A DNA stretch of 64,000 nucleotides from Candidula unifasciata (GCA_905116865.2 CAJHNH020004668.1:416358-480357), one strand, 5' to 3'. Positions 41,540 to 54,312 are shown, counted from the first letter of the stretch. Notes: generated by a model not told the origin, from the letters alone. Numbers and translations: made by a program.

Positions 41540-42166
41540 TTACTTGGCTGCTGCTGCCGCCTTCTTTGGGGTCTTCACCTTCTTGGCTGCAGGTTTCTTG
41601 GCCACTTTTGGCTTGGCGACCTTGGGCTTGGCTGCTGCTGCTTTCTTGGTTGGGGTTTTGACTTTCTTGGGCTTGGCGGCGGCGGCTTTCTTTGGGGATT
41701 TGGGCTTCTTGGCGGCTGCGGTTTTCTTGACTGCGGTCTTTTTCGGAGACTTGGGCTTCTTGGCAGCTGCTGGCTTCTTGGGCTTGGCAGCTTTCTTGGG
41801 AGATTTGGGCTTGGCGGCTTTCTTGGCCTTGGGAGCTTTCTCTCCAAGACTGAATGAACCGGCAGCTCCAGTTCCCTTGGACTGTTTCAGACTTCCAGCA
41901 GTAACTCCGGCTTTCAGGGCAGCCTTGAGACGAGCGTTGATGGCGGTAGGGTTGTCTCCCACCTTGTAGTTGGCGATGATGTACTTCAAGATGGCCTGGC
42001 GAGAAGAACCACCACGTTCCTTCAACGCGGAGACGGCATCGGCAATCATGACCTTGTACTGTGGGTGAGAAGCTGCAGTCTTGGGCTTGCTGGATACAAC
42101 CTTCTTCTTGGCGGCTTTGGCTGGAGCAGCAGCGGCAGCTGGGGCAACGGTAGCGGCGTCAGACAT
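41540..42166 (-). CDS. Linker histone H1
   Basis: An intronless gene encoding 208 residues. Linker histone binds nucleosomes at the dyad and linker DNA and compacts chromatin in the nucleus. The N-terminal tail (1-32) is Ala/Lys-rich. Residues ~33-108 are the winged-helix globular domain, from SHPQYKVMIADAVSALKERG to GTGAAGSFSLG, with the usual GSSRQAILKYI helix. The C-terminal tail is Lys/Ala/Pro-rich with three KSPKK sites plus KTPTKK and KTPKK, possible cyclin-dependent kinase sites. The start is chosen at MSDAATVAP. An in-frame ATG 23 codons upstream would add a non-histone leader (MTPVTACL...) and is taken as 5' UTR. No other core histone gene is visible nearby, so it is either solitary or at the edge of a dispersed set. 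The stem-loop indicates S-phase expression. Confidence 0.97.
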   Translation of the reverse strand: MSDAATVAPAAAAAPAKAAKKKVVSSKPKTAASHPQYKVMIADAVSALKERGGSSRQAILKYIIANYKVGDNPTAINARLKAALKAGVTAGSLKQSKGTGAAGSFSLGEKAPKAKKAAKPKSPKKAAKPKKPAAAKKPKSPKKTAVKKTAAAKKPKSPKKAAAAKPKKVKTPTKKAAAAKPKVAKPKVAKKPAAKKVKTPKKAAAAAK

Positions 42167-42480
42167 GATGATGATGATGCGGGTAGGTAGTGACTGGTGA
42201 CGGTACAAAGTGAGGCAGGCGGTGACTGGAGTCAAGCGAGCTGGAGAATGTCACAATCGCTGAGCCGCTGGTCGTTATCTCCACTTGCGCGGATGTCCGA
42301 GACAGCTGCGAGTCATGTACCGCTGAAAGCTCCGCCATCAACAACTGAAAACATCAAACTGTGCGACATGCCGCACTTTCAACATCTATTTCTCTTTAAC
42401 AATCCCACAAATAATGCTCGCTTGTTGATGTTCATAGCGACGACATCATAAGCTTTCATTTGATAATAATTTTTGCATAC
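42167..42480 (-). promoter_or_regulatory. Presumed H1 promoter region
   Basis: This is the 5' flank of the H1 gene on the minus strand. I could not find a convincing TATA box, CCAAT box or AAACACA H1 box, so the call rests on position only. Confidence 0.3.
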
Positions 42481-44509
42481 TTTTCACAACATTATTTAAA
42501 TTAATTGCAAATTGTCACAGCGCAAGCCAGTTAGTAATGTGGTGACAGTGTAAATATAAATCATTTTAAAATATATATTACGCATTTTATTATGACATAT
42601 TATCTTCTAAGTTACATGAAACTGGGTATTATTTGAAGTTGGGCTGTTATTTTTCTGTAAATCGATGTAATTGAAGGCTAAAATTTACTTTTCCTGAAGT
42701 CACCTAGCACATTTCCGATCAATTGAAGTTTCCATTTTGTGACTTTTATCAGATTATTCTCATTAAAACCCTACTTTCCCAGTTTATTCATAAATCAAAT
42801 ATTATACTTGCAAATATTTACTTATTTAACAGCAGAAGACGCAGCGTGTACTTCAAGAAATGTCAAGTATGTTGTATTTTTGTACGAGACAACCGTTTAT
42901 CAGTGACCGTCCGACAAACTTGACGTCACCCACAAAATTTTTCTACCACTTTGAAATACCCTCTCTAAAATGTCTTTGTAAGATTTCTAGATGTTTAAAA
43001 TTGTAGTTCATGTGTGCATGCTCAGTAAAATATATATTTCTTGCCCGTATATGTCTGGAATATCAACTAAATTTCATGTATTTGCATCGACCTTTGTACT
43101 TTGTTATCGTAGAAAAGGCCGCCATCTTTCAATGCTGTCGACTAAACTCGAGAGGTGTGAACGACAAATTGTCCATCTTTTAAAGTAAATGTTGTAATTA
43201 CAACCAACTTAACAACACAAACATCAACAATTAATATCTACACAATTTTGAGGGTGATCGTATTTATGGTAAACAGCAAACAAGCTGCACGCACTGACAG
43301 CAACATCGGCCAAGTGGTGCCGTTGTAAGGCCAGAAGGCTTGAATTAATGTAGTCGATTAATTTTCACAAACATGTCTTCTTCAACCACCAGGGCAATGA
43401 CTGGGATGTATAGTGTCCAGTGGAATGAAAGTTAAATGCATGAGACGTGCTATGAGTCAGGATATGGACTCCTAAGGCAAGAGTCATGTTCGACTGCTTG
43501 GCAGCCCATTTGAAACGTGCTGGATCAGCTAGGGAGCTTACGGTTAACTGGAGAAAGACTCGCTTTCAGACATGCACGGGAATGCGAGACAATAATAGAC
43601 TCCCACTGGTCTGGGCAAAGGCAGTTGAACCAGTAAAAGCGTACAAACTCACGACTTAGAGGTACAAGTCAACAAAAAACATATTACATTCTACAAGTCA
43701 AGGGTGGGGACAATAGTCGGAGTTCATTTCTACTGAAAACGGAGGTCGATGACCACCAGGCATTATCTGAAACTCCTTATGCAACATGATAACCGTAACG
43801 ATAACAGTCAACTCCAAGGTGTCCAAATGTAAATCAAATGACGAAGGCCATGTACGTAGTGTAACACTGGTGTATTACGAACACTTTGATCTGAATGAAA
43901 ATGTGCAATAACGTGATAAGAGGATAAGACTCACCCAAAACACTCCAAGCACTCGTTAGCGCACTTACACTCGTCTTGAAACATTAGAAACCATATTCTA
44001 TATCGGATTCTAATCAGCCCCCTACGGGTTAACAATACAACCTTGAGAGTCTAACCGGTTACTTCAACCTATTCATATGCAGTCTGATACTTCAGAACAG
44101 GGCAATGTCCCTCAGTGATTCTGGCAGCCCTTTCGCTGAGTGATCCAATAGCTTAAAATAATCCTACTTCCTGCAGAATGCAACAATGTACCAGCTCTCG
44201 GTTGAGATTTCTCCGTAGAATCCCGGGGTAGAACTTCTTCAAGGATCCACCAAGGCCAGACTACACGTCTGCCTTCTTGAACCTTTTGACTGCGAATTCT
44301 CTAGATTCCAATTCCCTAACAACACTACGTAATGTTTTGACGTCCTATTTGCTCAGTCAGTATTGGTGTGTTTTAGTGCATATCCGCACGCGACAATGCA
44401 TTCGAAAAAGTATTTGAGGAAAATTATGAAAATAAAATAGGATTAATTCAAAGGAAGTGTAGAAACAAGAGAAATGTCTGGACAGCCAGTAGTACCAACA
44501 GTTACAAGA
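42481..44509. other. Unassigned intergenic stretch
   Basis: AT-rich sequence. ORFs up to about 66 codons carry no recognised motif. No tandem array or tRNA-like head was found. Confidence 0.5.
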
Positions 44510-44780
44510 CAGAGAAGATGGCGCTACACTGGATACATCCTTATGAGAAACTGCTTAGTATCATCAAATATGTATTAAAGCTGGAAATAAGGGGATTAAG
44601 GAGGCAAGGACGCCCAACAGAAACCCTAAGGCGAACGTTGTTTAAAGAGGCCAAATCTGCTGCATTGAATTCCATCCGTGAATGTAAACTCATTACACAG
44701 CATAAAACGGAATCCAGCGAAGAAACAGCAAAAACCCCCGGTACCAGAGGAAAAGTGAACCAGACTCACCAGAACCTCAA
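44510..44780 (+). mobile_element. Possible LINE C-terminal fragment
   Basis: The reading starts RRWRYTGYIL-like (frame change) and continues GLRRQGRPTETLRRTLFKEA and KSAALNSIREC. The order RRWRxxGH ... GRPxxTxRRTxxxE is the C-terminal pattern of another endonuclease/RT LINE type. Decayed, similarity from memory. Confidence 0.5.
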
Positions 44781-44869
44781 TTATCCAGCAAAGAATCAAA
44801 AACTTGGGCGAAATTGTCGGCCGCCAAGGGGGAAAAAAAAGCAACTAAGACTGGCAAAAAACTTTCCTT

Positions 44870-45080
44870 AAAATGACAGGCCTTCAGGCGGGTGACAGAG
44901 GATCAAGTTTGAAATGTTTGTTTTCTACAAATTACGATTGGAGACACAGAAACAGACTCTCAGGTGTCACTATAAACAACAAAGAAGCAGAACACAAATA
45001 AAGATAGCAAAGGAACCTACCTTGACAAAACAGACCAGGAAATAGTTGAAAGAGGATCAAGTTTGAAAGTTTTATTTCTC
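44870..45080 (+). mobile_element. Element F, two tandem partial copies
   Basis: CAGGCCTTCAGGCGGGTGAC at 44877 and GATAGCAAAGGAACCTACCT near 45007 are each followed by AGAGGATCAAGTTTGAAA, the family ending. Confidence 0.65.
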
Positions 45081-45384
45081 AAGAAATGAATTGTATTGAA
45101 TAGAACCGAATGGAGGTTATCAAGTAGCAAAAAAAAAAAAAATAATAATTGTATGTCTGGGGGTCACCATAACATCAGAAACTGGAAAGAGGAACTGTAG
45201 TAAAGGGTCAGGGTTGAGAATCACTGATCTGAATACTTGTTTGCAGCGCTACTATAATAAATATGATATGGTATGAACCAGCACCCTTTTAGACACTTCG
45301 CATACATCTTTTTCTCTGGGTAAATGTCCTGACTCGTTGTACAGTATCTGTCATAAACCCCTGAGGTTGAACTAAGTCGTTACT

Positions 45385-45548
45385 TTTCAGGTCCAAGTCG
45401 AGTCCCAAGTCACTGCCACCAAGTCACTGTCACCAAGTCACTGCCACCAAGTCACTGTCACCAAGTCACTGTCACCAAGTCACTGTCACCAAGTCACTGT
45501 CACCAAGTCCCAAGTAACTGCCATCAAGTCCGACGTCAAGTCTCAAGT
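45385..45548. repeat. 14-bp minisatellite
   Basis: The unit is CACCAAGTCACTGT with spacing and AAGTCCCAAGT variants, about 10 copies. Confidence 0.9.
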
Positions 45549-45574
45549 CACCAGCTATCATCAGCACTATGCGG

Positions 45575-45690
45575 AATTGACTAGTGGAGAATGATAAACC
45601 TCTGACACTAACACGACTGCGTGACCTGGGGAGTAAAGCATGGTAAAACAAGTCTTTGCCACCTTCTAGGTTGAGAAGGAGACATAACTT
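45575..45690 (+). mobile_element. RNase H-type LINE C-terminal fragment
   Basis: GGAGAATGATAAACCTCTGA and CACTAACACGACTGCGTGAC then GGGGAGTAAAGCATGG parallel the LINE at 22500-22600 (DNDESLILIRLRDMGVKRG). Frameshifted. Confidence 0.65.
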
Positions 45691-46394
45691 CATCGTGTGA
45701 ACACTTAGTTGAGGTGCCTTAGAATGCTGCTGCAGAGAAAGAATGAGCGCAAAAGTCGCCGGAATCTAGAATCTTGAGCGCCCCTCCCTCACCCACAATA
45801 ATTTTTTAAGGGTACTAAGAGGTTTGAAGTTTGAACAAAGAATCAACATCATTCATAGCACACGGGTAGTCACCTTTAAGTGCTCCGTTCTACTTCTAAC
45901 TCGTCCGAGTCCGAAGAGGCTCAGCACAGTGCACAAGCTCTGTAGCACCGGCCAGAATCCTGAAATTTGTGGGTAGATTTTCAACTTCCAAATGTTGCCC
46001 GGGCTGCGCAGTTTGGCTACTCTTTTCAATTTCCTACTGCCAAGTTGTTGTTTTTTACGTGCGCAACAATACTCACGGGCGCCCGATCTCACTACCCAGA
46101 GACCAGGAGAAATCACAAGAAGTCCACTTAAAAAAATCCCAGACTTCACAGGGGCATGAACCCGGGACCTCTAGCACTCGGGGTGGACGCCATGCCTCGA
46201 GACCACACAGCCCCTGAAACATGTATACAAGTTCTTTTTAAAAATATTTGTTTATACATTTCATATTTCAAGTATATTATGATAAAAATCCAGTTTCGTC
46301 CTTTTCAGTCAAGTCTATATTATGATACGTATTTGCCATTCACCACATGGATAAAAATGAATGAGATTCAACCATGCCAGGAAATTCACGATCA
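45691..46394. other. Unassigned intergenic stretch
   Basis: A tRNA-like GGGGCATGAACCCGGGACCT word lies near 46152 (a minus-strand box B-like GGTCCCGGGTTCATGCC), possibly an old SINE head. Nothing else recognised. Confidence 0.35.
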
Positions 46395-46505
46395 ACACCC
46401 GGTGACACAAAGTGCCACCATGCGGATGAGGAGAGGTCCCAGAAACCCAGTTGAACCGTTATGTAAGGGCTCCTGGCAACAGCCATGGTGGGGCTTTAAA
46501 AAAAA
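46395..46505 (+). mobile_element. Element E copy
   Basis: CGGTGACACAAAGTGCCACC, ATGCGGATGAGGAGAGGTCC and CATGGTGGGGCTTTAAAAAA are in the same order as the copies at 28545 and 46615. Confidence 0.7.
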
Positions 46506-46614
46506 ACAAAGAATGGCGTTCCATTTTTAAACGACACATCACTACATTAATATTAATAATAAAAAATGATAATAACTGTAACGTGTAAACAGACTGACTG
46601 ACTGACTGTGTACC

Positions 46615-46795
46615 CTACCAGGACATCACACAAGCGATAAACACCCGATGACACAAAGTGCCACCATGTGGATGAGGATCGCCGTGGAGAGGTCCCAGAA
46701 ACCGCGTTCAGACAATTGGCCATATTTATGGCCTGCCTATATTGCGGCCCCTGGCAAAAGCCAGAGTGGGGCTTCAAATAACAAAAAATTACGTC
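46615..46795 (+). mobile_element. Element E copy
   Basis: CCGATGACACAAAGTGCCAC, ATGTGGATGAGGATCG, GAGAGGTCCCAGAAACC and AGTGGGGCTTCAAATAACAA. This is the longest copy, with an extra block around GGCCATATTTATGGCCTGCC. Confidence 0.7.
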
Positions 46796-47819
46796 CTAAA
46801 AAGGACGTAGGGATAAGAAAGCAAAAAGGACGAAATTGGGTATCGCTGTAAACTGTAAACAGTTGTCATGTGAAAGGTATAAACAACAATTTTTACAGAA
46901 CATTTACACACACAGTAAAGCTAGCACCTGAGCCGTAAAAATAAAAATAGTGCTGGGGACGTGGGGAGGGAAGGGGGTGTATATGTCAAATATGCCTTTA
47001 AGGAGTGGAAAAGAGACCTTGATTTTTCAATTCTGTAGAGTCTAAAACAAAAGATAAAAACATACCTGTCTAACTGTAAACTTTTTATAACCGGTTACTT
47101 CCCTTTGAATACTGTTTTGGATTTAAACTGATTAAAGACGAGAGCGCCAATTTTATTGTACCCAATTTTATGCCAGGTAGCTCAGTATGTCCCCACAGAA
47201 CGACTAGCCGCCTCCTGAGAATGTTGTACAAAGAATAAACGCCGTAGCTTCGGCGACGATCCTGAGAGATCTCTGTAAAATGTGCACTTGTGAACAAACG
47301 ACGTAACCGGGAAAAGAACCTAGGACAATTAAACAGTCCCAATTCCAATTCGTCCAACAACAATTTCAAATTTGATCCTTTTTCAACCGCCCGAAGGCCT
47401 GCTATATCGAGGAAGGTTCCTTTGCTGTCTTATCTGATTTCCTTTTATTTGTGGTGTGTAGTCACACCTAATATTATGGTTGTTTGCTTCCTTGCTGCGC
47501 CGTGGTGCTTGTGGTCTTTGGGTCTGATGTGGTCCAGGTCTCTTTATTAAACAGTTACGAACAACAATACATTAATCACTTAACGGAGGAATTTCCGAGA
47601 GAAATCCGCATATCTGTCTGGCCAGTTGAAGCTTTGATAGACGTGTGAACACAGGAAATGAAAACTAATAAATCAGATCTAGCACACTTCAAAATCAAGA
47701 TGTGGGACTCAGAACTTTACCGCGTGGACAGGTACTCCAAAAGGCTGAACATTTACTGCAGTGATGCTCTCTTCGAACAACAGACAGATCTCAGGGATCC
47801 CTGGGTAGAAACCCCAGAT
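46796..47819. other. Unassigned intergenic stretch
   Basis: No recognised gene, tRNA-like head or tandem array. Confidence 0.45.
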
Positions 47820-48350
47820 GTATGAAGCATTTGAGACATTTGTCGCAGGTCCTTTGCAAAACATCGCTCTCATCACAGTCTGCCTCAAAGAAATTCGGTC
47901 TCTCGCCAGTTTTCCCGCCTCATGTACTTTCATACTCAAGGAGTCATTTATATCCTGTGCCAATCTTCGTGTCGGTCGGCCCCTGCCCCTTCTTTCTGGT
48001 ACCATGTCTTCTGCTATAATGTTTTCCAATCCATCGTGGAGCATGAAATGACCAAAATTGTTTAGCTTTTGAGACAGGATGCTGTTTATTGGCCAATCTT
48101 CCTTGATGTTTAGATCTTTTAGGATGTCAATATTTCTCATCTTCTTTGTCCAAGATATTCTGAGAATCTTTCTATAGCATTTCAGCTCAAAAGCCCCTAT
48201 TATCTTTCTTAAGGACTGAGAGATAGTCCACGACTCACATCCGTATGTAGCCACAGGGAAGATGCATGCTCTCAAAATTCTAATTTGTATCTCCTTGCTG
48301 GTGCTTAACCATAGACTTTTAAGGCTGTTCAATCTTTCTGGAAAGCAGCG
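47820..48350 (-). pseudogene. LINE RT C-terminal region, long open remnant
   Basis: The minus strand stays open across this region and encodes RCFPERLNSLKSLWLSTSKE, YGCESWTISQSLRK, MRNIDILKDLNIKEDW, GRGRPTRRLAQDINDSLS and RAMFCKGPAT. This is the post-catalytic C-terminus of an endonuclease/RT LINE: thumb, YGCESW block, then a basic GRGRP block. The RT core is absent, so it is a 5'-truncated insertion. It is the least damaged copy of this end in the window. Confidence 0.9.
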
Positions 48351-48351
48351 T

Positions 48352-48512
48352 GTCCACATCATTGCTAAGAATACAAGAATTGGGAGTTCAGATCGGCACA
48401 GCCAAGCATAAGAAGCACACTGGACGCACACCGTCTTGTTAACCAACATAGGACTGGCAATATTAACCACGTGGCGCTGATGAATATGTTGAGAGTGGAA
48501 TCTTAGATGTGT
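48352..48512 (+). mobile_element. RNase H-type LINE C-terminal fragment
   Basis: The reading ELGVQIGTAKHKKHTGR matches the LGIKIGTAKNETHTGHVRR block of the LINE at 12925. It is followed, with frame changes, by the NQHRTGTI-like part. It sits head to head with the minus-strand LINE at 47820. Confidence 0.75.
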
Positions 48513-48539
48513 CCGGAGCGCTGTGAAGATAATCTAACT

Positions 48540-48615
48540 CATAACTCATGCTTGTTGGGGAGGTAGTGGGTCTATTCTTTTGTCCCTACTGAGGGCCCTG
48601 CAACCGACACGGGTA
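48540..48615 (+). mobile_element. Element G 3' fragment
   Basis: CATGCTTGTTGGGGAGGTAG and TGGGTCTATTCTTTTGTCCC are the core and 3' part of the family. Confidence 0.75.
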
Positions 48616-49309
48616 AAACATATAACGACGACAAGAAAGAAAGGCAGAAGAACGCAAAGAAATAGTCACACGGACAAATAAACAGATAAGACGTTTAATT
48701 AAAACGAAGCACATTTAAGACATCACTCAAGGCAACAGCACAAAAACCACTACCACACTTCAAACGCCCAAACAAAACAGAAAAAGTGTCAAGTGACATT
48801 CAACAGAAACAACTTCCGCAAGGGAACAATAAAGCCGAACACCACAGCTGGAAAGACCCGAAACGGTGTCTGATTTTGAAACGGATGACGTAGAAAAAGA
48901 AACAATACCAAGTAGGTGAAATAAAAACAAGGAGTCCCGCCAACAGAAGTAAACAAAACAAAACAAAACTTGTCGGTTTTTCTATGGTATGGATGCACTC
49001 AAGGGAGGGATACATTGCAAACCATCTTTGAGTGTATCCAGGCTACAGAAATATAGACAAAGAGAAAGCGAGTGCACGGAACAAAGCAGCAATGGATCTG
49101 AAGGTAATAGCTGCGGGACATGGAGATGAAAGGTGCGAAACCTCAGCAAGTCTGGATCAGCAACAAAAACAATGGCGTAGCAACATGACATGGTCCGGAA
49201 CAGGAAACAAACAAGACATGTAGGAAAGAAGAACAAGAGAAAATACAGACATCGATTCTTATCCATCTGTGTTCAGCTACAAGATAGGGGTTGGCCTGTT
49301 GTGTTGTGG
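48616..49309. other. Unassigned intergenic stretch
   Basis: A-rich sequence, no recognised feature. Confidence 0.4.
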
Positions 49310-50157
<848 letters not shown>

Positions 50158-50315
50158 TTAAAGGAAAGGAAGCTAGGAATCATATTTACCAAAAAAGGAG
50201 GATCACAGAAAGTAATAAATAAAGCGACACACTAACAAAGGGACAAATAGATTACACGAAGAAAAAAAAAGAAAGAAACAAATTAAGAAAGAAAGACAAA
50301 AATAAAGAAATTAAG
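50158..50315. other. A/G-rich spacer between tetranucleotide arrays
   Basis: Purine-rich sequence without a recognised feature. Confidence 0.5.
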
Positions 50316-50524
<209 letters not shown>

Positions 50525-50946
50525 ATTTAATTACAAATGGCACGTTTCAGTAACCACTCAACAATAACGACCACGCTTGGGCTCTCCAAACAAAAACCCA
50601 ACTGTGCAAGTGACGCTCACAATTAGTAAGTACAACATGAGAACAAAACAGTCAAACACCACAGAGACAAAACACACTAAAGATTTTGTAACAACATTTG
50701 GCTTTGGCAGGGGTAACATCAAAATAACCAATTTGCAAGAGAGCGATGAAAGAAAACACAGTGTTCTGCTTAAGGCGAAGGAAAACAAAAGAATTTGGAC
50801 CACCTTAAATTGCCACTCTGTCACGGAAAGGTAGACAAAGAGGGCGTTCGTTTATTCAACAAAATAGTAGAGACAATAGCCCCAAGACAAGGAGACTGAG
50901 GGTGAGAATGTCATCAAGTCAACGCCAGTAAGTCAGGAAAACAAAG
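50525..50946. other. Unassigned intergenic stretch
   Basis: No recognised feature. Confidence 0.4.
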
Positions 50947-51172
50947 AACCCTTTTCCACGCCTTTAGGCATATGAGGCATATAAGGCTCTACCTGTATTT
51001 GATAGACCAATCGAGACTTGGTGGGTGATGTGGTCAGCATCACACCGGCTGCCTTTTACTTCCCAGGACTGCACTTGGTACCACTCAAGACTGGGTCGAC
51101 CTGTGAGCCAGGGTCATTTTTTGTAAGGAAAAAAAAAGCACGGTTCCTTCCGGACTCGAACCTTCGACCTTA
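50947..51172 (-). mobile_element. SINE-C copy, inverted
   Basis: The plus strand reads CCCTTTTCCACGCCTTTAGG, ATAGACCAATCGAGACTTGG, TGGGTGATGTGGTCAGCATC and GACTGGGTCGACCTGTGAGC. The 5' end shows TCCGGACTCGAACCTTCGAC (box B complement). The head word differs from types 1 and 2, though it is short. Confidence 0.8.
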
Positions 51173-51690
51173 AGTAAGTAAAGGTGACAAATAAGAAAGT
51201 GGGAGATACAGAGAATACAAGGATTTCTAGAATCAGGGCTACCCCCCCCCCCGTTCCCCCCCCCACCCCGTCCCCCCCCCCCCACCCCACCCTCCTAACT
51301 TTCTGAGTTCCTATTTCACGAGAAAATTGACCAGAGAAATTAGCCATTTGGTCAAAGCATGGACACACAACCTGAGGCCATGTCAAACTGAAATCGATTA
51401 TCTCCCTGGTCATTCTTTCAAGACATGCCCGGGGAAGTCCCTGAGCAGTCAACGCCAGCTTGGCCGGGGTCGGAGTTCAGGATTCCAGGCAATCACCCAC
51501 GAACTCTGACATCCATTTGGCACCATATGTAAACTGCACATAATCACTAGAGGTCTTGAGTTACATGACTTCATAAAAGTACCGCTACCGGAAACACGCC
51601 CAATAATGGTCCAGATTTGGTGTGATCGTACGCCTAATGTCCATGTGTGAAAACAACGCGTTTTATGTGTTCATAAGCTATCATAAGCTA
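51173..51690. other. Unassigned stretch with poly-C run
   Basis: C-rich runs at 51241-51290. Nothing else recognised. Confidence 0.45.
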
Positions 51691-51694
51691 GGTG

Positions 51695-52390
51695 TATAAA
51701 ACAGTACATTGTATGGTATCACCTACTATCTTTATGTATCAAACAACACATTGTATGGTATCACCTACTATCTACGTGTATCAAACAACACATTGTATGG
51801 TATCACCTACTATATTCATGTATCAAACAACACATTGTATGGTATCACCTACTATCTACGTGTATCAAACAGCACATTGAATGGTATCACCTACTATCTA
51901 CGTGTATCAAACAACACAATGTGTGGTATTACCTGCTGCCTACGTGTATCAAACACATTGTGTGGTATTACCTGCTGCATACGTGTATCAAACACATTGT
52001 GTGGTATTACCTGCTGCCTACGTGTATCAAACACATTGTTTGGTATTACCTGCTGCCTAAGTGTATCAAACACATTGTGTGGTATTACCTGCTGTCTACG
52101 TGTATCAAACAACGCATTGTGTGGTGTTACCTGCTGTCTACGTGTATTAAACAACACATTGCGTGGTTTTACCTGCTGTCTACGTATATCAAACAACACA
52201 TTGTGTGGTATTACCTGCTGTCTACGTGTATCAAACAACCCATTGTGTTGGATCAGTTAGTGTCCGTGTGTATTAGAACAAGTTAGTTTGTTGGATCACC
52301 TGTTATCCTTGTGGATTGAACAACACATTTTGTGGGATCACCTACTGTCCATGATTATTAAACAATGTATTGTGTGAGATCACCTGCTTG
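51695..52390. repeat. 42-bp (and 39-bp) minisatellite, about 16 copies
   Basis: The unit is ATCAAACAACACATTGTATG followed by GTATCACCTACTATCTACGT and GT. Copies in the middle lack AAC (39 bp). The last four units are diverged. Both lengths are multiples of three, so reading frames stay open on both strands (a 183-codon ORF on plus), but there is no start context, signal or family similarity. Confidence 0.95.
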
Positions 52391-52664
52391 CCCTCCCTTC
52401 CCTAATAATTACCGCTTTGTTGAAGGAGGTTTATATTGAACATAAATGCAGCGATTTTATATGACTTCAAATAAAATATTTAGGAAAAAATGACTGTCTC
52501 AATAGAACTGTCTGAGAATGTGTTTGCAAGGCATCGCTTCGTGTTAGAGCGTATGTGTTATCAAGGAGTTTCCTGGCTAGAAATAACAAAGCCGGTTTAG
52601 GGTCGAAAAACTGTCTGAAGTGATGGCGGAAAATGTGCGTTGTTCATATAGGTGCCTGGACTTG
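52391..52664. other. Unassigned stretch
   Basis: No recognised feature. Confidence 0.4.
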
Positions 52665-52790
52665 GGAACTCAGGTACCCTTTTACTACCCCTTTAGTTGT
52701 ATAGGGCACATATTGATAGACCTATATGTCAAAGACCAATCGACACTCGGACTGTGATGTGGGGAACATCACGTCGGTCCTTGTTTAAGT
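52665..52790 (-). mobile_element. SINE-C 3' part, diverged
   Basis: TAGTTGTATAGGGCACATAT, AAGACCAATCGACACTCGG and TGTGATGTGGGGAACATCAC are the complement of the SINE-C 3' half. Confidence 0.6.
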
Positions 52791-53507
52791 GTGTAAAATA
52801 ATAATAATGGCTGACTAGTAATAAATATTTTAAAATTATGTGATAAAAACGAATACATAATATAAAAATGAAATGTTTGAAAAAATATTTAAAAAGAGAA
52901 CATATTTACATGATTAATAGTCTGCTCAACTCCCATACTAATTTACCTGGTGTGTGCACGCGCGCGCTTGAGTGTGTGTGGGAAAAAAGAGTAGGGTGTT
53001 GGGAATGTACAAGGCATACGTCCTTAGGATCCGAAGCACCTGGTAGAAAAATGACATAAATCAGTTCTTGTCAAGAGGTAAAAAAAAAAAACACACACAT
53101 GACATAGCCTCCTGAACAATTTTAGACGCCCGTACTACTTTTTCTAGTATACTTCCTCGGGCCGTGCGCGCGCGCGCACACACAGACACATACACACACG
53201 CGCGAGCGTTGATCAAAATTCTCTGTTTGACAGAAGCGTGTAGCTCATTCACCCGAAACATGCACGCCAATTGCTTCAAGTATTTTCTCACAGAACACAA
53301 GCTGACGTCACCGGTTTGTGGGATCCCAGGGTACAGGAGCGTAGGTGGCTCCATCTTAGATCCAGGCAAAAATTTTCTGTGTGTACTGGTGCGGAAGGAT
53401 TGGAGGTGAAATGTAATGGACGTTTTGGTTGGTGCTATAATTAACAATTTAACTACGCGATCTAGAGGTAAGGCACTGGAGTATTCATCTGGTAACTTCT
53501 GGGATAG
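52791..53507. other. Unassigned stretch with CA/CG-rich run
   Basis: Alternating purine-pyrimidine GCGCGCGCGCACACACAC at about 53164-53183 could adopt Z-DNA. A minus-strand ORF of 163 codons over 53061-53552 shows no recognised motif. Confidence 0.45.
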
Positions 53508-53775
53508 CGACGTCCGTGGCTTAGGCGTTGCAAGTGCGACTCGTAATTCCAAAGTACCTCGATCGAAACCTACTGCTGGCTGCGTGGATTTTCACCATGA
53601 TATAGGGCGTCGGAGGTCGACCCAGCCTAAAATGGGTACCAGGATGTATGTCATGAGAAAGTAAAGACAACCGGTGTAATGCTGACCACATTACCCATCT
53701 AAGATTTGTCAGCACAAATATGCTCTTCCCAAATGCCCGATGCGAGTACAGGCGTGAAAAGAAATCTTTGCTTTT
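53508..53775 (+). mobile_element. SINE-C copy, head type 2
   Basis: The head GCGACGTCCGTGGCTTAGGC then TCGATCGAAACCTACTGCTG (box B), and the body GGTCGACCCAGCCT, GGGTACCAGGATG, AATGCTGACCACATTACCCA and GGCGTGAAAAGAAATCTTTG are present. Confidence 0.9.
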
Positions 53776-53944
53776 ACTAACTTATAGATGGATAGATTTA
53801 TCATTGCAAAGCAAACTACAAAAATCTGATAATATTTTGGTCGCATCTTGAGAAGAAGCCAATGGCGAATCACTAAATAGGTACTGTTATGGGAAACAAA
53901 TAAGTCAAGGAAACTAAATTAAGTTATTTGCGTATTCTTTACAG

Positions 53945-54300
53945 TTGAGTGTTGAATGTTGAATTAAGAATCGATATCGCAACACTCGAGACACCCCCAT
54001 ACGTGCTCCGTCCCCATCTTCAGCAGCAAGCGAAGAGTTAAAAATTCTCATAGTACCAGTAACTGTCTGATTGTATATCCGTCTCTCCTTTCCCCTGAGT
54101 GTCGAGCGTCGGCCAAATAAACACCTCGCAGTGCCATTCTCCTCAGACCGTAATGATCTATCTGTGAGTCGGCACTGTTAACACTTTCTCAAAGGGCCCT
54201 CACAACATCCAGCTTGTTATACATCAGTTCACCACCAAGTGGTGCACAACCGGCCAATCCATCTGCCTGCTCATTTCCCACCCCAAACACATCGATATAA
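53945..54300 (-). pseudogene. RNase H-type LINE C-terminus
   Basis: The minus strand encodes VGNEQADGLAGCAPLGGELM (RNase H GNExAD motif), SADSQIDHYGLRRM and SDSYWYYENF-like decayed 3' blocks. Same arrangement as 57985-58360. Stop codons and frame changes. Confidence 0.8.
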
Positions 54301-54312
54301 AGTAAAAACACT

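Noticed and set aside
42167..42235. N-terminal extension of histone H1 from the upstream in-frame ATG
   Set aside because: MSDAATVAP is the normal H1 start and the 23-codon leader has no histone character.
51709..52286. Repeat ORF VSNNTLYGITYYLR
   Set aside because: 42-bp minisatellite; open in several frames and on both strands with no signal or anchor.
53061..53552. 163-codon minus-strand ORF
   Set aside because: Crosses a CA/CG-rich simple repeat, with no motif or splice context.
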